DNA from: Hyphomicrobiales bacterium
GTDB taxonomy: Bacteria > Pseudomonadota > Alphaproteobacteria > Parvibaculales > Parvibaculaceae
Length of the DNA stretch: 64,000 nucleotides
NCBI GenBank assembly: GCA_016124805.1
Contig: WGND01000003.1
Span: 310,001 to 374,000, forward strand
Reading direction: 5' to 3'
In this document: positions 1-9,199 of the stretch, one piece after another
Numbering within the stretch: the stretch's first letter is position 1
Layout of the letters: each line of letters begins with the position of its first letter
Notes under the pieces: model-generated
What the model saw: only the letters and a program-made list of their open reading frames with translations
Told to the model about the DNA's origin: nothing
Databases searched by the model: none
Program-made: the position numbers and the translations under genes

Positions 1-640
1 GGTCGAAATTGTTGAAGATTTCAGCCATCAGCTCATGGGAGTCGCGTCGATTGGTGCGCGACAGATTGGAGATGAATTCCGACCGAAGCGTCTGTTCGAC
101 CTTGTCGAGAATGTCTTTCTGGACGGCTTCCATGCGGAGCATGCGGCTGACGACTTCCAGAGCGAAGTCCTCCGGCAGGCAGCCAAGCACGCGGGCGGCA
201 TGTTCGGTGCGGATCTTGGAGAGAACCACGGCCACCGTCTGGGGATATTCATTGCGCAGATAGCTGGCGAGAACAGTTTCATTCACATTGCCGAGTTTTT
301 CCCACATGGTGCGGCCGGCAGGACCGCGGATTTCATCCATGACCGAGAGAACACGTTCTTCCGGCATGAATTTCATCAGCAGGCGTTCGGTTGATTCATA
401 GGAACCGACAAGGGCGCCGGTGCCGGAAATTTTCGAAGCAAATTCGACCAGCAGTTTTTCGACTGTCGGGGCCTGAACCGTGCCGAGCGATGACATGATG
501 ACGGTCAGTTCGCGCAGTTCGTCCTCGTCCAGCATGTCCCAGAGCGGGGCTGCATCGTCACCGCCCATCGAAAGCATGAAGATTGCCGCCTTTTGCGGGC
601 CGGTCAGACTTTTGTCGTCGCGTGCTTTAACGGGTGCCAC
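1..640 (-). CDS. fliG: Flagellar motor switch protein FliG (C-terminus off the window)
   Basis: FliG is the rotor protein that couples the MS ring (FliF) to the C ring and carries the torque-generating surface. About 213 N-terminal residues are present out of a usual 330-345; the torque domain lies beyond the left edge. The start is a GTG at 640 ([20 protein letters not shown]), preceded by GAGGA about 8 nt upstream that overlaps the fliF stop region. Recognisable family stretches include [15 protein letters not shown] and the middle-domain ending [22 protein letters not shown]. The gene lies directly downstream of fliF and is probably co-transcribed with it. Confidence 0.93.
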   Translation of the reverse strand, partial: MAPVKARDDKSLTGPQKAAIFMLSMGGDDAAPLWDMLDEDELRELTVIMSSLGTVQAPTVEKLLVEFASKISGTGALVGSYESTERLLMKFMPEERVLSVMDEIRGPAGRTMWEKLGNVNETVLASYLRNEYPQTVAVVLSKIRTEHAARVLGCLPEDFALEVVSRMLRMEAVQKDILDKVEQTLRSEFISNLSRTNRRDSHELMAEIFNNFD

Positions 641-651
641 GGTTGAATTCC

Positions 652-2307
652 TCACGCGGTTTCATGGAGCCAGCTGCGCAGGATCGAGATCGACTCGTCG
701 GGATGGCTTGCGACGAGTTCACCGATCTTGCGCATGGATGACTGTTTGACCTTGCCGGAGACCTGGGCGATGTCGATGAGGCTTTCATCGCTATCGTCAG
801 GCGAAGGCAGGGCATTCATGTTGTTGGATGATGATTCAAGGGATGCGGTTTCGTCGTCGCGGTCGCGCGGGGCATTGCCGGGCAGGGCGAGTGTGCCGCC
901 TGTGCGGGCCGATGTGGCCAGTCGCGTGAACATGGGACGCAATACAAAGAGCATGGCAACGAGCGCAAGGATGGCAAGCACGGCCATTTCGCCGATGCGA
1001 ATATAGTCAGCCTTGGTCAGGCCCATGAAGCCGGGCATTTCGGCGGGCATATCTGCCATGACCTTGGGAGCAGCGAATTGCAGATTGACGACTTCCACCT
1101 GATCGCCACGGCTTTCGTCATAGCCCATGGCGGAGCGCACCAGCGCTTCCAGCTTTTTGAGTTCTTCTGCTGAGCGCGGTGCGTAAACCGAATTGCCCTG
1201 TGCATCGGTCGTGTAGTTGCCATCGACCAGCACGGCGACGGAAAGGCGCTTTACGCGACCGGCTTCCTGTACTTCCGTCTTGGTGGTGCGCGAAATTTCG
1301 TAGTTTACAGTCTCTTCATTGCGGTTTGAAGCCTGCTGCGAAACATTGCCACTGTCGCCATTGCCCTGATTGGCATTTGGCAGGGCGTTGCCGATGGTAA
1401 CGGCGTTATTTGCCTTGCCATCGGAATTGGTGGAGCTGTCTTCCATGGTCTGTGTCGAGCGGACAACCTGACCATTGGGATCATAGAGATCGGAGGTCTG
1501 GGTGACGCGCGTTGTATCCATCTGTGCGGTCACTTCGACACGTGCCTTGTCCACGCCGACAACGCGGCTGATGATGTCTTCGACATGCGTGCGCAAGCGG
1601 CTTTCATAGGCCAGACGGCGCTCGTCAATGGTGGCGCTCAGCATGGTGTTGGCATCATCGCCCATGCCGCTGGCCAGAAGGGTGCCCCGCTCGTCGACAA
1701 TCGAGACATGCGCCGGTGTGAGGCCTTCAACGGCGGAGGAGACCAGATACTGAATGGCCTTGACCTGCTGGGATGTGAGATTGGCGCGGCTGACCTTAAG
1801 CACGATGGAAGCGGTGGGGTCGCGCTTGTCGCGGGAGAAAAGTTCACGTTCCGGCAGTACCAGATGAACGCGGGCCGCCGAAATGCCATCGATAGAGCGG
1901 ATCGTGCGGGCAAGCTCACCTTCGAGCGCGCGCAAATGATTGATGTTCTGGAGGAAGCTTGTGGTGCCCAGCGCGTCTGAATTGTCGAAAATTTCATAGC
2001 CCACGGTGCCACCGGCGGGCAGACCCTTTTCGGCAAGTGTCATGCGCAGCTTGAGAACCTGGCTCTGGGGCACGTAAATCATCGTGCCGTCGCCCTTGAG
2101 CTCGTAGGTCACTTTCATGGCATCAAGGGCGCCAACCATCTTGGCGGCGTCCTCGGCATTCACGTCCGAGAAGAGAAGTGCCTTGTTTTCGGTGTTGATC
2201 TGCATACCCAGATAGGCAAAGAAACCCAGCAGCAGGGCCCCTACAACGCCAAGCGTTGCCAGCCGAACCACACCCAGAGACTTGATCAAATTCGAGAAAC
2301 CGCCCAC
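652..2307 (-). CDS. fliF: Flagellar MS-ring protein FliF
   Basis: FliF forms the membrane MS ring that seats the rotor and the flagellar export gate. From the GTG at 2307 the product is 551 residues, the normal FliF size. It has an N-terminal membrane helix ([22 protein letters not shown]), the YscJ/FliF ring-building domain with [13 protein letters not shown], a low-complexity Ser/Asn/Gly linker, and a second helix near residue 440 followed by a cytoplasmic tail that binds FliG. The frame stays open upstream to an ATG at 2466, but that would add 53 residues unlike FliF, so GTG is preferred, with GGGGTGG just upstream. A CtrA-like box lies about 165 bp upstream. Confidence 0.95.
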   Translation of the reverse strand: MGGFSNLIKSLGVVRLATLGVVGALLLGFFAYLGMQINTENKALLFSDVNAEDAAKMVGALDAMKVTYELKGDGTMIYVPQSQVLKLRMTLAEKGLPAGGTVGYEIFDNSDALGTTSFLQNINHLRALEGELARTIRSIDGISAARVHLVLPERELFSRDKRDPTASIVLKVSRANLTSQQVKAIQYLVSSAVEGLTPAHVSIVDERGTLLASGMGDDANTMLSATIDERRLAYESRLRTHVEDIISRVVGVDKARVEVTAQMDTTRVTQTSDLYDPNGQVVRSTQTMEDSSTNSDGKANNAVTIGNALPNANQGNGDSGNVSQQASNRNEETVNYEISRTTKTEVQEAGRVKRLSVAVLVDGNYTTDAQGNSVYAPRSAEELKKLEALVRSAMGYDESRGDQVEVVNLQFAAPKVMADMPAEMPGFMGLTKADYIRIGEMAVLAILALVAMLFVLRPMFTRLATSARTGGTLALPGNAPRDRDDETASLESSSNNMNALPSPDDSDESLIDIAQVSGKVKQSSMRKIGELVASHPDESISILRSWLHETA

Positions 2308-2469
2308 GGCCCACCCCAATGTGTTAGCGCTTCGATGCTTGCCCCATCCAGGGCTTACCTCCATGCAACACAGCCGGTGAGAAACAATTTCTTTGCCCTC
2401 TGGAGCCCGGACCTTTTGCCCAATCCGAACCCTTTTCCTTGCCGCTAGGCAAAAATTACCGCCCATAGC

Positions 2470-2485
2470 CTAAACAGATGCTTAA
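2470..2485 (-). promoter_or_regulatory. CtrA-like box upstream of fliF
   Basis: Read on the minus strand the site is TTAA-GCATCTG-TTTAG. The known CtrA box is TTAA-N7-TTAAC, so the first half is perfect and the second matches 3 of 5. CtrA control of the fliF operon is established in Caulobacter; its use here is an inference. Confidence 0.4.
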
Positions 2486-2510
2486 CGCGGATGAAAATTC
2501 TCAAAGGGGG

Positions 2511-2547
2511 AACAAAAGAAAACGCCGACCAGGGAGCCCGGTCGGCG
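2511..2547 (-). terminator. Rho-independent terminator of sciP
   Basis: An 8-bp perfect stem (CGCCGACC / GGTCGGCG, 2523-2530 and 2540-2547) with a 9-nt loop is followed on the minus strand by TTTTCTTTTGTT. It lies 66 bp downstream of the sciP stop and separates sciP from fliF transcription. Confidence 0.85.
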
Positions 2548-2612
2548 CTAGAGAACTGCAAGTACGCAGATACAATGTCTATCTTGCGGCCCCCAAAAGG
2601 GCGGAAAGCAGC

Positions 2613-2888
2613 CTATTGGCGGTATTGCTGAACGCGGGTCGCCCGCAATCCGGCCAGACCATGACGCTCGATGGAGCGCTGCCAGCTGAGAAATTCTTCG
2701 ACAGTGAGGGTGTAACGACGGCAGGCGTCGTCGAGGCTGATAAGGCCCCCTCTCACTGCGGCCACCACTTCGGCCTTGCGCCGGATGACCCAGCGCTTGG
2801 TGTCAGGTGGCGGCAAGTCGGCAACCGTGAGCGGAGTCCCGTCGGGACCGATCACGTAATTCACTTTGGATGTTGGCTGCTCGCTCAT
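2613..2888 (-). CDS. sciP: SciP-type CtrA inhibitory protein (DUF1153)
   Basis: SciP is a small helix-turn-helix-like protein that in Caulobacter binds CtrA and blocks its transcriptional activation during the cell cycle. The 91-residue product has the family core YVIGPDGTPLTVADLPPP, then KRWVIRRKAEVVAAVRGG, and the C-terminal EEFLSWQRSIERHGLAGLRA. The ATG at 2888 follows GGAGAG with good spacing; an ATG 12 codons upstream in the same frame is less likely. It sits between flgD and fliF and has its own terminator. A CtrA-like box lies about 50 bp upstream. The family assignment is firm, while the regulatory role in this organism is inferred. Confidence 0.92.
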   Translation of the reverse strand: MSEQPTSKVNYVIGPDGTPLTVADLPPPDTKRWVIRRKAEVVAAVRGGLISLDDACRRYTLTVEEFLSWQRSIERHGLAGLRATRVQQYRQ

Positions 2889-2938
2889 CGCGACTGACTC
2901 TCCGTGTTCTTCACTGCCGACCATCCTATCGAGACGGC

Positions 2939-2954
2939 TTTAAGAAACGCCTAA
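2939..2954 (-). promoter_or_regulatory. CtrA-like box upstream of sciP
   Basis: The minus strand reads TTAG-GCGTTTC-TTAAA, which matches 7 of 9 positions of the CtrA box TTAA-N7-TTAAC with the correct 7-nt spacing. It lies just upstream of the sciP start, in an AT-rich stretch between flgD and sciP. This is a motif match only. Confidence 0.45.
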
Positions 2955-3014
2955 ATGCCTTGGTAAATTATGAGTAAAATCAATGGCTTAAACGTGCCAT
3001 CGCGGGACGAATCC

Positions 3015-3692
3015 TCAATCTGTGGTTGTGGGTGAGCGAACTGATGTCACCTCGGAATATTTGATCTGGGCGCCATTGATGGTGAGCAGCGGATCGGTGC
3101 TGGTCAGGTCTACGTCGGTGACGATGCCCTTGGTCATGGTGTCGGACTGGACGGATTTGCCGTCTTCGGCCAGCGCTGTCACACGCAAATAATAGGTGCC
3201 GTCCGGCTGCGCGGTGCCGGCGTTATTTTTACCATCCCAAGCAAAGCTGTTGGCGCCTTCGCTGCCTTCGACGGTTTTTGAGTAGACCGTGGCGCCTTCC
3301 TTGTTGATCACTTCCAGTGTGGTCTGTGGTGCATCGACCGCCAGATTGAAGGACCAGTTGGCCGCCCCGTCCTTCAGGGCCGCGCCTGTGCCATAGCCCT
3401 GGACTTCCTTGCCGAGCAGGGAAACGGCACTGTTTGAATTCTGCATCAGGCTCGTGGCAATCAGCGTCTCCAGATTGGAGTTGGACTGAATCTGCTGCTC
3501 CACCGAAGAATACTGGACGAGCTGCTGGGTGAATTCCTCCGACTTCATCGGGCTGGTCGGGTCCTGATGCTGAAGCTGCGTGGTGAGCAGCGACAGGAAC
3601 ATGTCGTAATTGCCTGAGAGGGCCGTTGCGGCTGACTGCGACGAGGCGCCTGTCTGGGCCTGTGCGGCGGCTGTGGCTGATGCGATATCCAT
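3015..3692 (-). CDS. flgD: Flagellar hook assembly (cap) protein FlgD
   Basis: FlgD caps the growing hook and is required for polymerisation of the hook protein FlgE. The 225-residue product starts with a Ser/Ala/Gln-rich export region, then the conserved FlgD N-domain (YDMFLSLLTTQLQHQDPTSPM and EFTQQLVQYSSVEQQ), followed by the FlgD Ig-like/tudor-like region with WDGKNNAGTAQPDGTYYLRV. The usual family length is 220-240. It lies 20 bp downstream of fliK on the same strand, which suggests co-transcription, and both products control hook building. Confidence 0.95.
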   Translation of the reverse strand: MDIASATAAAQAQTGASSQSAATALSGNYDMFLSLLTTQLQHQDPTSPMKSEEFTQQLVQYSSVEQQIQSNSNLETLIATSLMQNSNSAVSLLGKEVQGYGTGAALKDGAANWSFNLAVDAPQTTLEVINKEGATVYSKTVEGSEGANSFAWDGKNNAGTAQPDGTYYLRVTALAEDGKSVQSDTMTKGIVTDVDLTSTDPLLTINGAQIKYSEVTSVRSPTTTD

Positions 3693-3712
3693 GGTCTGTC
3701 CTAACCCGGTTC

Positions 3713-5293
3713 CTAGATACGAATGTCGATACCGCCAGTGGCGGAAAGATTGACGTTGTAAAGTGATGGCTGTGCTGCGGCTGGGTCTGACCCATCCACG
3801 CCCATGTCATTGCCGAAACCGGTCTGGCTATTGGCGGATGCATTCTGGCTGCCATTGCCGCCGGTGCTCTGGTCGCGCAGCGAGAAGTTGAGGCTGTCTG
3901 AATCGGCCTGCAGACCTGCATCATTCAATGCCTGCTGCAGGGCGCGCGCATCACGCTGCAAGAGATCAAGCGTTTCGGGCTTATCGATGGTCAGGTGGGC
4001 GGTGACATGACCGTCCTTGCGGACCTCCATGCGCACATCGACGCGGCCAAGCTCTGCCGGATCGAGACGGATTTCAAAACTGCTAGAGCCGCGCTGGAGA
4101 TTGCGCGACATCTGCAGGGCAATCGCCATGGCGGGTACCTGTGTCGGCTGGCTCTGGCCGGGGAGCGTACCAATGCGAATGGTGGCTGCATTGCTGGTGC
4201 TTGTGGCGCTGGTGCTGAGCAGCTGGCCATTATTTGTGGTCTGGGTATTGTCGCCACCGGCGGCATCCACCGGTGTGAAGGTCTGTGTGGTCGGCGCGGC
4301 GGCACGCGTATTCTGTGCGGCTGTCTGAACCTGTCCGGCCACGGGCTGCGGGGCAGTGGCCTTGGCGGCATCACGTATCTCGGTCTTGGCATCTGCCATG
4401 GCCTTTGCGGTTTCATGCCCGAGCGATTTGATCGGCGCGCCCGAGGCGCTCTCCACATCATCACCTGCGGCACCTGTTGCGGGCGCAGGCGTTGCGTCAT
4501 CGGCCGCTGCCGCAGCTGCAGGCGTTGCTGCTGTCTGGCCCGGCAATTTGTCGCTGGCAGGCGGGGAAGCCTGTTTGTCAGAAGATTTGCTGTCGAGGCT
4601 GATCTTGTCTGTTTTCAGGCTTACGGGTTTTGTTGTCGCAAGTGGTGTCGCCACCGGAATGACCGTGGCAGCGGCTGTGTCATCGCTCTTTGCCGCGGCT
4701 TTCTTGTCTGTCGGCTTGGTGTCGCCGGCGACCTCTTCAATGGCCGCCTTGTTCATATCGGTTTCAACCGTCTGCGGTTGAGCGTCACCTGCTGCCACCT
4801 CAGGCGTCGCGTCATCGGCTTTTGCTTCGGCGGCCTTGCCAGCGTCAGATGCTTTGTCGGCGGCGGCTGTCTTTTTTGCGTCCGTATGATCCGTCTTCGC
4901 AGCCTTTTCATCCGAAACAGATGCTGTGCCTGCGTCGCCTTCAACGGCCTCGTCAGCGGGCGCGCCGGGCGAGGCTACCTGATCGTTGTCCGTGACCTTC
5001 GGATCAGTAGGCTTCTCGCGAGCTGCCTCGTGATTATCTGTCGCCCGGGTCTCGTCGGTCCGCTTGCTCTGGCTGCGCGTGCGATCATCCTGACGCTCAT
5101 TGGCGCGCGCCTCGCTGGAACGATCCTCGCGGCGGCGAGGTTCCGGGGCGGGTTCAGAAGCGGTGCTGCTGTAGAGCAGAGAGGCAAAACCGCTCTCATC
5201 CACGGAGGTGGTTGGCTTGCGCACGGAAGAGGCCAGCAGTGAAAGCGCTTCGCTGGATGTGCTGCGTGCAACGGCTTGGTTCGACGAGGTCAT
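3713..5293 (-). CDS. fliK: Flagellar hook-length control protein FliK
   Basis: FliK is a secreted molecular ruler that switches flagellar export from hook to filament substrates. The 526-residue product has a long, low-complexity Ala/Asp/Lys/Thr-rich middle (about residues 60-400) and a conserved Flg_hook C-terminal domain containing SFEIRLDPAELGRVDVRMEV and HLTIDKPETLDLLQRDARAL. The start at 5293 (MTSSNQAVARSTSSEALSLL) is chosen because the 26 residues upstream in frame look like non-coding extension. It is followed closely by flgD. The middle of this family varies in length, which fits its ruler role. Confidence 0.93.
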   Translation of the reverse strand: MTSSNQAVARSTSSEALSLLASSVRKPTTSVDESGFASLLYSSTASEPAPEPRRREDRSSEARANERQDDRTRSQSKRTDETRATDNHEAAREKPTDPKVTDNDQVASPGAPADEAVEGDAGTASVSDEKAAKTDHTDAKKTAAADKASDAGKAAEAKADDATPEVAAGDAQPQTVETDMNKAAIEEVAGDTKPTDKKAAAKSDDTAAATVIPVATPLATTKPVSLKTDKISLDSKSSDKQASPPASDKLPGQTAATPAAAAAADDATPAPATGAAGDDVESASGAPIKSLGHETAKAMADAKTEIRDAAKATAPQPVAGQVQTAAQNTRAAAPTTQTFTPVDAAGGDNTQTTNNGQLLSTSATSTSNAATIRIGTLPGQSQPTQVPAMAIALQMSRNLQRGSSSFEIRLDPAELGRVDVRMEVRKDGHVTAHLTIDKPETLDLLQRDARALQQALNDAGLQADSDSLNFSLRDQSTGGNGSQNASANSQTGFGNDMGVDGSDPAAAQPSLYNVNLSATGGIDIRI

Positions 5294-5485
5294 GTGTTTT
5301 ACCCGGCTGATACGTGTTACGAGCCATAGGAAGCAAGCCACGGGCCACGCCGTGGTGAATAAATTCTTCAACTACTCCAATGGGTTGGTGGATTTGGCGG
5401 CGACGCCTGGCCGGTTGATCCTGCCGGGGCGGCAGATATTGCCGGGTCACAATGCTTGCGGGGCGACATTTGCTGCCTATATTGC

Positions 5486-5497
5486 GCGATTAATCGC
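5486..5497. promoter_or_regulatory. 12-bp perfect palindrome between fliK and mnmA
   Basis: GCGATTAATCGC is a perfect dyad in the divergent intergenic region, 36 bp upstream of the mnmA start. It could be a repressor site for either gene, but no regulator is assigned. Confidence 0.3.
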
Positions 5498-5532
5498 CCG
5501 CCCTCGCATGGAGGGCGCAGTCAGGACAGAGC

Positions 5533-6753
5533 ATGCGTCCCGCATTTGATGAAGCCACAGGTCTGAACAGTCTGGATCTCCCCGGTCGCCCGGCGGAGAC
5601 ACGCGTCGTTGTTGCCATGTCCGGTGGGGTGGACAGTTCCGTCACCGCTGCCTTGCTCGCCGAGCAGGGCTACGATGTCGTCGGCATCACCATGCAGCTT
5701 TACGATCATGGCGCGGCCGTGAAGCGCAAGGGGGCCTGTTGCGCGGGGCAGGATATTCATGATGCGCGCCGCGTGGCCGAGCAGATCGGCATTCCCCATT
5801 ATGTGCTCGACTATGAAGAGCGCTTTGCCCGCGCGGTGATGGATGATTTTGCCCAGAGCTATGTGGAAGGCGAGACCCCCATTCCCTGCATTCGCTGCAA
5901 TGAGCGGGTGAAGTTCCGCGATCTGCTGGAAACGGCGCGCGATCTGGGCGCTGCGGCCCTTGCCACGGGCCATTATATTGCCAGCCGCCCAGCGGGCGAT
6001 GGGCGGCGGGCGCTGCATCGGCCACGCGATTTTGACCGCGACCAGAGCTATTTCCTCTTCACCACGACGCGCGATCAGCTTGATTTCCTGCGTTTTCCGC
6101 TTGGTGACCTCACAAAGCCGGAAACCCGCGCCATTGCCGAGCGCATGTCGCTGATTGTGGCCGACAAGCCGGACAGCCAGGACATCTGCTTCGTGCCGAC
6201 CGGGCGCTATACCAATATCATCGAGCGGCTGCGCCCCGGCGCCAGCGAGCCCGGCGAGATCGTGCATCTGGATGGCCGCGTCCTGGGCCAGCATCAGGGC
6301 ATCATCCATTACACAATCGGGCAGCGGAAGGGCCTGGGCCTTGGCGCCAGCGAGCCCGATAGCGATCCTCTCTTTGTGGTGAAGCTGGAACCCGCGACCC
6401 GTCGTGTGGTGGTGGGCCCGCGCGGGGCGCTGCTGACGCATCGGCTGGAGCTGCGCGATGTGAACTGGCTCGGCGATGGCGCCTTTGAGGCCCTGCCTGC
6501 CGAAGGCCTGCCCGTGCTGGCGCGTGTTCGCTCCACCCGGCCCCCCGTCACGGCGCGCCTTTTTGCCAGTGATGCCCGTTCAGGCATTGTCGAGCTTGTG
6601 GCGGGTGAGGATGGCGTGTCGCCGGGGCAGGCTTGTGTCTTTTACGATCCGGCCGATGAGGGCAGCCGGGTACTGGGCGGCGGCTGGATTGCGCGCGCGG
6701 CGAGCCAGTGGCAGCAGACCCCGAACGAAAGCCATGCAAGGGCGGCGGGCTGA
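5533..6753 (+). CDS. mnmA: tRNA-specific 2-thiouridylase MnmA
   Basis: MnmA transfers sulfur to U34 of tRNA-Glu, -Gln and -Lys with ATP activation, forming the s2U part of mnm5s2U34. The 406-residue product shows the PP-loop SGGVDSS (30-36), the first catalytic Cys122 in [10 protein letters not shown], and the second catalytic Cys219 in SQDICFVP. Downstream are the usual [16 protein letters not shown] region and the C-terminal beta-barrel. The length is slightly above the 360-380 of many homologues because of a short N-terminal extension. It is divergent from the flagellar block. Confidence 0.96.
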   Translation: MRPAFDEATGLNSLDLPGRPAETRVVVAMSGGVDSSVTAALLAEQGYDVVGITMQLYDHGAAVKRKGACCAGQDIHDARRVAEQIGIPHYVLDYEERFARAVMDDFAQSYVEGETPIPCIRCNERVKFRDLLETARDLGAAALATGHYIASRPAGDGRRALHRPRDFDRDQSYFLFTTTRDQLDFLRFPLGDLTKPETRAIAERMSLIVADKPDSQDICFVPTGRYTNIIERLRPGASEPGEIVHLDGRVLGQHQGIIHYTIGQRKGLGLGASEPDSDPLFVVKLEPATRRVVVGPRGALLTHRLELRDVNWLGDGAFEALPAEGLPVLARVRSTRPPVTARLFASDARSGIVELVAGEDGVSPGQACVFYDPADEGSRVLGGGWIARAASQWQQTPNESHARAAG

Positions 6754-6876
6754 GCGGCATTCAGCCTCATTGCCTTTTGTTCATCCGTTAACTTCTTTTT
6801 GCCTCACAATTTTCTTGCAGCAATGGCATGCTGGCCCGCATCATTACAATTTGATGAATTTGGTGGAGTGACTGAT

Positions 6877-7590
6877 TTGACTGGTATCGCCCGCATCGAC
6901 TCGCAGTCGGTCCTTAAAGCCTATGCCCGCTGGGCGCCGGTTTACGACCTTTCCTTCGGGGCCTTTGTCGAGGCAGGACGGGCACGCGCCATCGAGCAGA
7001 TCAACGCCTCCAGCGGCAAGCTGCTGGAAGTGGGCGTGGGCACGGGCGTGGCGCTGCCCAATTATGCCCGTCATCTCTCCATTACCGGCATCGACCTTTC
7101 GCCCGACATGCTGCGCAAGGCGCGCGACAAGGTGCGCGAGAAGCGCCTGCACAATGTGGACGGCCTTTTCGAAATGGATGCTTCCGAGCTGACTTTCGAT
7201 TCGGCGAGCTTCGACACCGTCGTCGCCATGTATGTGATGACCGTGGTGCCCGACCCGGTGGCCGTGATGCGCGAGCTGGAGCGTGTCTGCAAGCCGGGGG
7301 GCGAGGTCATTATCGTCAATCACTTCGCGCAGGATCATGGCGTGCGCGGTTGGGTGGAGCGCTGGATGGCGCCGGCCTCGCGGGCACTGGGCTGGCATCC
7401 CGATTTCCGGGTTGAGACCATCACCGACATCACGACGCTGGAACTGGTTGAATCCATTCCGCTAAAGCCAATGAGCCTTTTCACTATGCTCCGCTTCCGC
7501 AAGGCGATGGAACTGCCCGCGGCGAAAACGGAAGCCTCGGCGCAGGCGGAATCGGCGGCCCCTACCGAAACTCTGGCAGAACCTGCCTGA
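6877..7590 (+). CDS. pmtA: PmtA-like phospholipid N-methyltransferase (class I SAM methyltransferase)
   Basis: The product resembles the Rhodobacter-type PmtA that methylates phosphatidylethanolamine stepwise towards phosphatidylcholine with S-adenosylmethionine. It contains the SAM-binding motif LLEVGVGTG near residues 49-57, GIDLSPDML as motif II, and the family-like N-terminal YARWAPVYDLSFG. A TTG at 6877 with GGTGGAG about 9 nt upstream is the best start (237 residues); an ATG at 6799 or GTG at 6868 in the same frame would add unrelated residues. The C-terminal 20 residues are Ala/Glu-rich. A related ubiquinone-type methyltransferase is the main alternative. Confidence 0.78.
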   Translation: MTGIARIDSQSVLKAYARWAPVYDLSFGAFVEAGRARAIEQINASSGKLLEVGVGTGVALPNYARHLSITGIDLSPDMLRKARDKVREKRLHNVDGLFEMDASELTFDSASFDTVVAMYVMTVVPDPVAVMRELERVCKPGGEVIIVNHFAQDHGVRGWVERWMAPASRALGWHPDFRVETITDITTLELVESIPLKPMSLFTMLRFRKAMELPAAKTEASAQAESAAPTETLAEPA

Positions 7591-7654
7591 TCCTGCTTTT
7601 ATCGGCGGGGAGGGCGGTTTTTGGTCGAATAAGGGGCGGGATTTGCCGCTTTGC

Positions 7655-7683
7655 TTGACAGGGCTTTGCCCGCGCCCTTATAT
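7655..7683 (+). promoter_or_regulatory. Sigma-70-type promoter of tRNA-Met
   Basis: TTGACA at 7655-7660 and TTATAT at 7678-7683 are separated by exactly 17 bp, about 90 bp upstream of the tRNA. This is the best consensus-like promoter in the window. Confidence 0.7.
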
Positions 7684-7772
7684 CCCGCCACGCCATCAGT
7701 CCGGTTGGGCAATCGACCCTGCTTTTGGTGCCCGCGTTGGCCTTGAACGCTTGTGGTTCGGCCCGCATTCGG

Positions 7773-7849
7773 GGCGGAGTAGCTCAGTTGGTTAGAGCAG
7801 CGGAATCATAATCCGCGTGTCGGGGGTTCGAGTCCCTCCTCCGCTACCA
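7773..7849 (+). tRNA. tRNA-Met (anticodon CAT)
   Basis: The 77-nt cloverleaf has acceptor strands GGCGGAG / CTCCGCT, with a G1-U72 wobble also known in alphaproteobacterial elongator tRNA-Met. It has a D-arm with AGCTCAGTTGGTTAGAGC, the anticodon stem GCGGA-ATCATAA-TCCGC, the T-loop GGTTCGAGTCC and an encoded 3' CCA. Lack of the initiator features and the overall sequence favour the elongator tRNA. A tRNA-Ile2 (CAT, modified to lysidine) is the only alternative for this anticodon. Confidence 0.95.
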
Positions 7850-8047
7850 TTCATTTCAACATCTTTGTCGATAAATGGCTTGGAGAAGCTGAGGGGTTCT
7901 GCTTTTCCTCCTTAAGTTGAATTTGGGTCACGCAGTCTTCAAGATCGTGACGTGTTTCCGGCCAGCGATTCCCTATGAGGACAGCTGTCCGAATAAAGGC
8001 TATCAGTCGCACAGAAAATTTGAGATCCCCGGACTTCAGGAAGCGCT

Positions 8048-9094
8048 ATGAAAAAACTGTGGCTGCATATCGGGACTCACAAGACGGGGTCGACATCCCT
8101 TCAAAATTTCTTCTTCAGGAACAGGCAAAAGCTGGCGAAGGCCGGTGTCTATTATCCGGCGGAAGGGAGCTATTTTTATCGCGGTGAACTTTCTCAAAGC
8201 CTGCTCTCCCACAGCCTCCGAAACGCCAAACCCGACTACCTCCCGGCAAATCTCAAGATCGACAGGGCAGCGTGTGAAGGCAATATGCGACGGGATATCG
8301 AAAAATCCGATTGCCCGGCGGTGCTGGTTTCTTCTGAACATTTTTCACATAGCGCGACCTTGGCGCAGGTGGAGAGCATAAAAAAATGTTTTGCGCCTGT
8401 TGTCTCGGACATGCAGGTGATTGTCTATTTGAGACGTCAGGATCACCTCATTGAGTCAGCCTATAACCAGCTTACCACGGCAGGGATCAACACGCTTCCC
8501 TTCAGGACGTGGCTTGATCAATCCCTTAAAGGGGGCATAAAGAACTTTTCTTACGATGACCGGCTGCATCTTTTTGCCGAGGTTTTTGGCAAATCGAACC
8601 TGCATGTGAGAGTTTTTGAAAAATCACAGCTCCATCCCTCGGGGTTGATCCACGACTTCATGAAGCTGATGGGTATTGAGGACCTGTCTGAATTTGAACT
8701 GGTCCCCTCACTAAACAGGTCGATGCCTCCGGAATTTATCGAAACCTTGCGTTGTGCCAGCGCCGCGCATCCTGATGTGCAACTCCGAAAGATTCTGTGC
8801 AAATTGATGAGGGCAAGCCCCATTCGGGGACTGGATCCATCTGACTACACCCTGTTTGATGCGGCGCTCAGGAAACAGGTGCTTGATACGTGCCGTGGGT
8901 CCAATGAGCGCATTGCGAGAGATTTTTTGAACCGCGAAGACGGCGTCCTTTTCCATGAAACCGAAACCCCGGACATTCCGACCTATCCGGGCATTTCGGT
9001 GGAGCGAATGGGCGAAATCTTTTCAAAAATTCTCCTGCAACAGCAGATGGCCAAAGAAAAAATATTGAGAGAAAGACATTTGCCGGTGGCGTGA
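8048..9094 (+). CDS. Sulfotransferase-family protein
   Basis: The 348-residue product begins KLWLHIGTHKTGSTSLQ, which is the 5'-phosphosulfate-binding loop of PAPS-dependent sulfotransferases. A second likely 3'-phosphate-binding segment, MQVIVYLRRQDHLIESAYNQL, follows in the expected middle region. There is no signal peptide or membrane helix, so it probably acts in the cytoplasm on a glycan or lipid precursor. AGGAAG lies 5 nt before the ATG. It lies just after the tRNA and before a membrane acyltransferase, which suggests surface polysaccharide or lipid decoration. The coding sequence looks less GC-rich than its neighbours, a possible sign of transfer. The substrate is unknown. Confidence 0.82.
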   Translation: MKKLWLHIGTHKTGSTSLQNFFFRNRQKLAKAGVYYPAEGSYFYRGELSQSLLSHSLRNAKPDYLPANLKIDRAACEGNMRRDIEKSDCPAVLVSSEHFSHSATLAQVESIKKCFAPVVSDMQVIVYLRRQDHLIESAYNQLTTAGINTLPFRTWLDQSLKGGIKNFSYDDRLHLFAEVFGKSNLHVRVFEKSQLHPSGLIHDFMKLMGIEDLSEFELVPSLNRSMPPEFIETLRCASAAHPDVQLRKILCKLMRASPIRGLDPSDYTLFDAALRKQVLDTCRGSNERIARDFLNREDGVLFHETETPDIPTYPGISVERMGEIFSKILLQQQMAKEKILRERHLPVA

Positions 9095-9199
9095 GCCTTC
9101 CACTGCGTGATGCGTGCAATTTGGTTTGATCTGCCCCTGCCAACATGGCAAAAATCGCATGCAGCTTGAGCTGCTTGACGATATGGCGGGCTGGCCCTG

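Larger units (their letters stand above)
2308..2612. other. fliF/sciP intergenic region
   Basis: This 305 bp stretch holds no convincing gene. It contains the minus-strand terminator of sciP, a CtrA-like box, and presumably the fliF promoter and leader. The upstream extension of the fliF frame that runs through part of it looks like read-through rather than protein. Confidence 0.6.

Noticed and set aside
3995-5242. 415-residue open frame on the plus strand opposite fliK
   Set aside because: It is Cys/Gly/Arg-rich and antisense to the repetitive middle of fliK, whose codon pattern keeps the opposite strand open. No motif, start site or partner supports it.
5293-5532. Sigma-54 flagellar promoter upstream of fliK
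   Set aside because: A TGGC and TGC pair is present but the distance between the GG and GC elements is 12 rather than 10 bp, so it does not fit.
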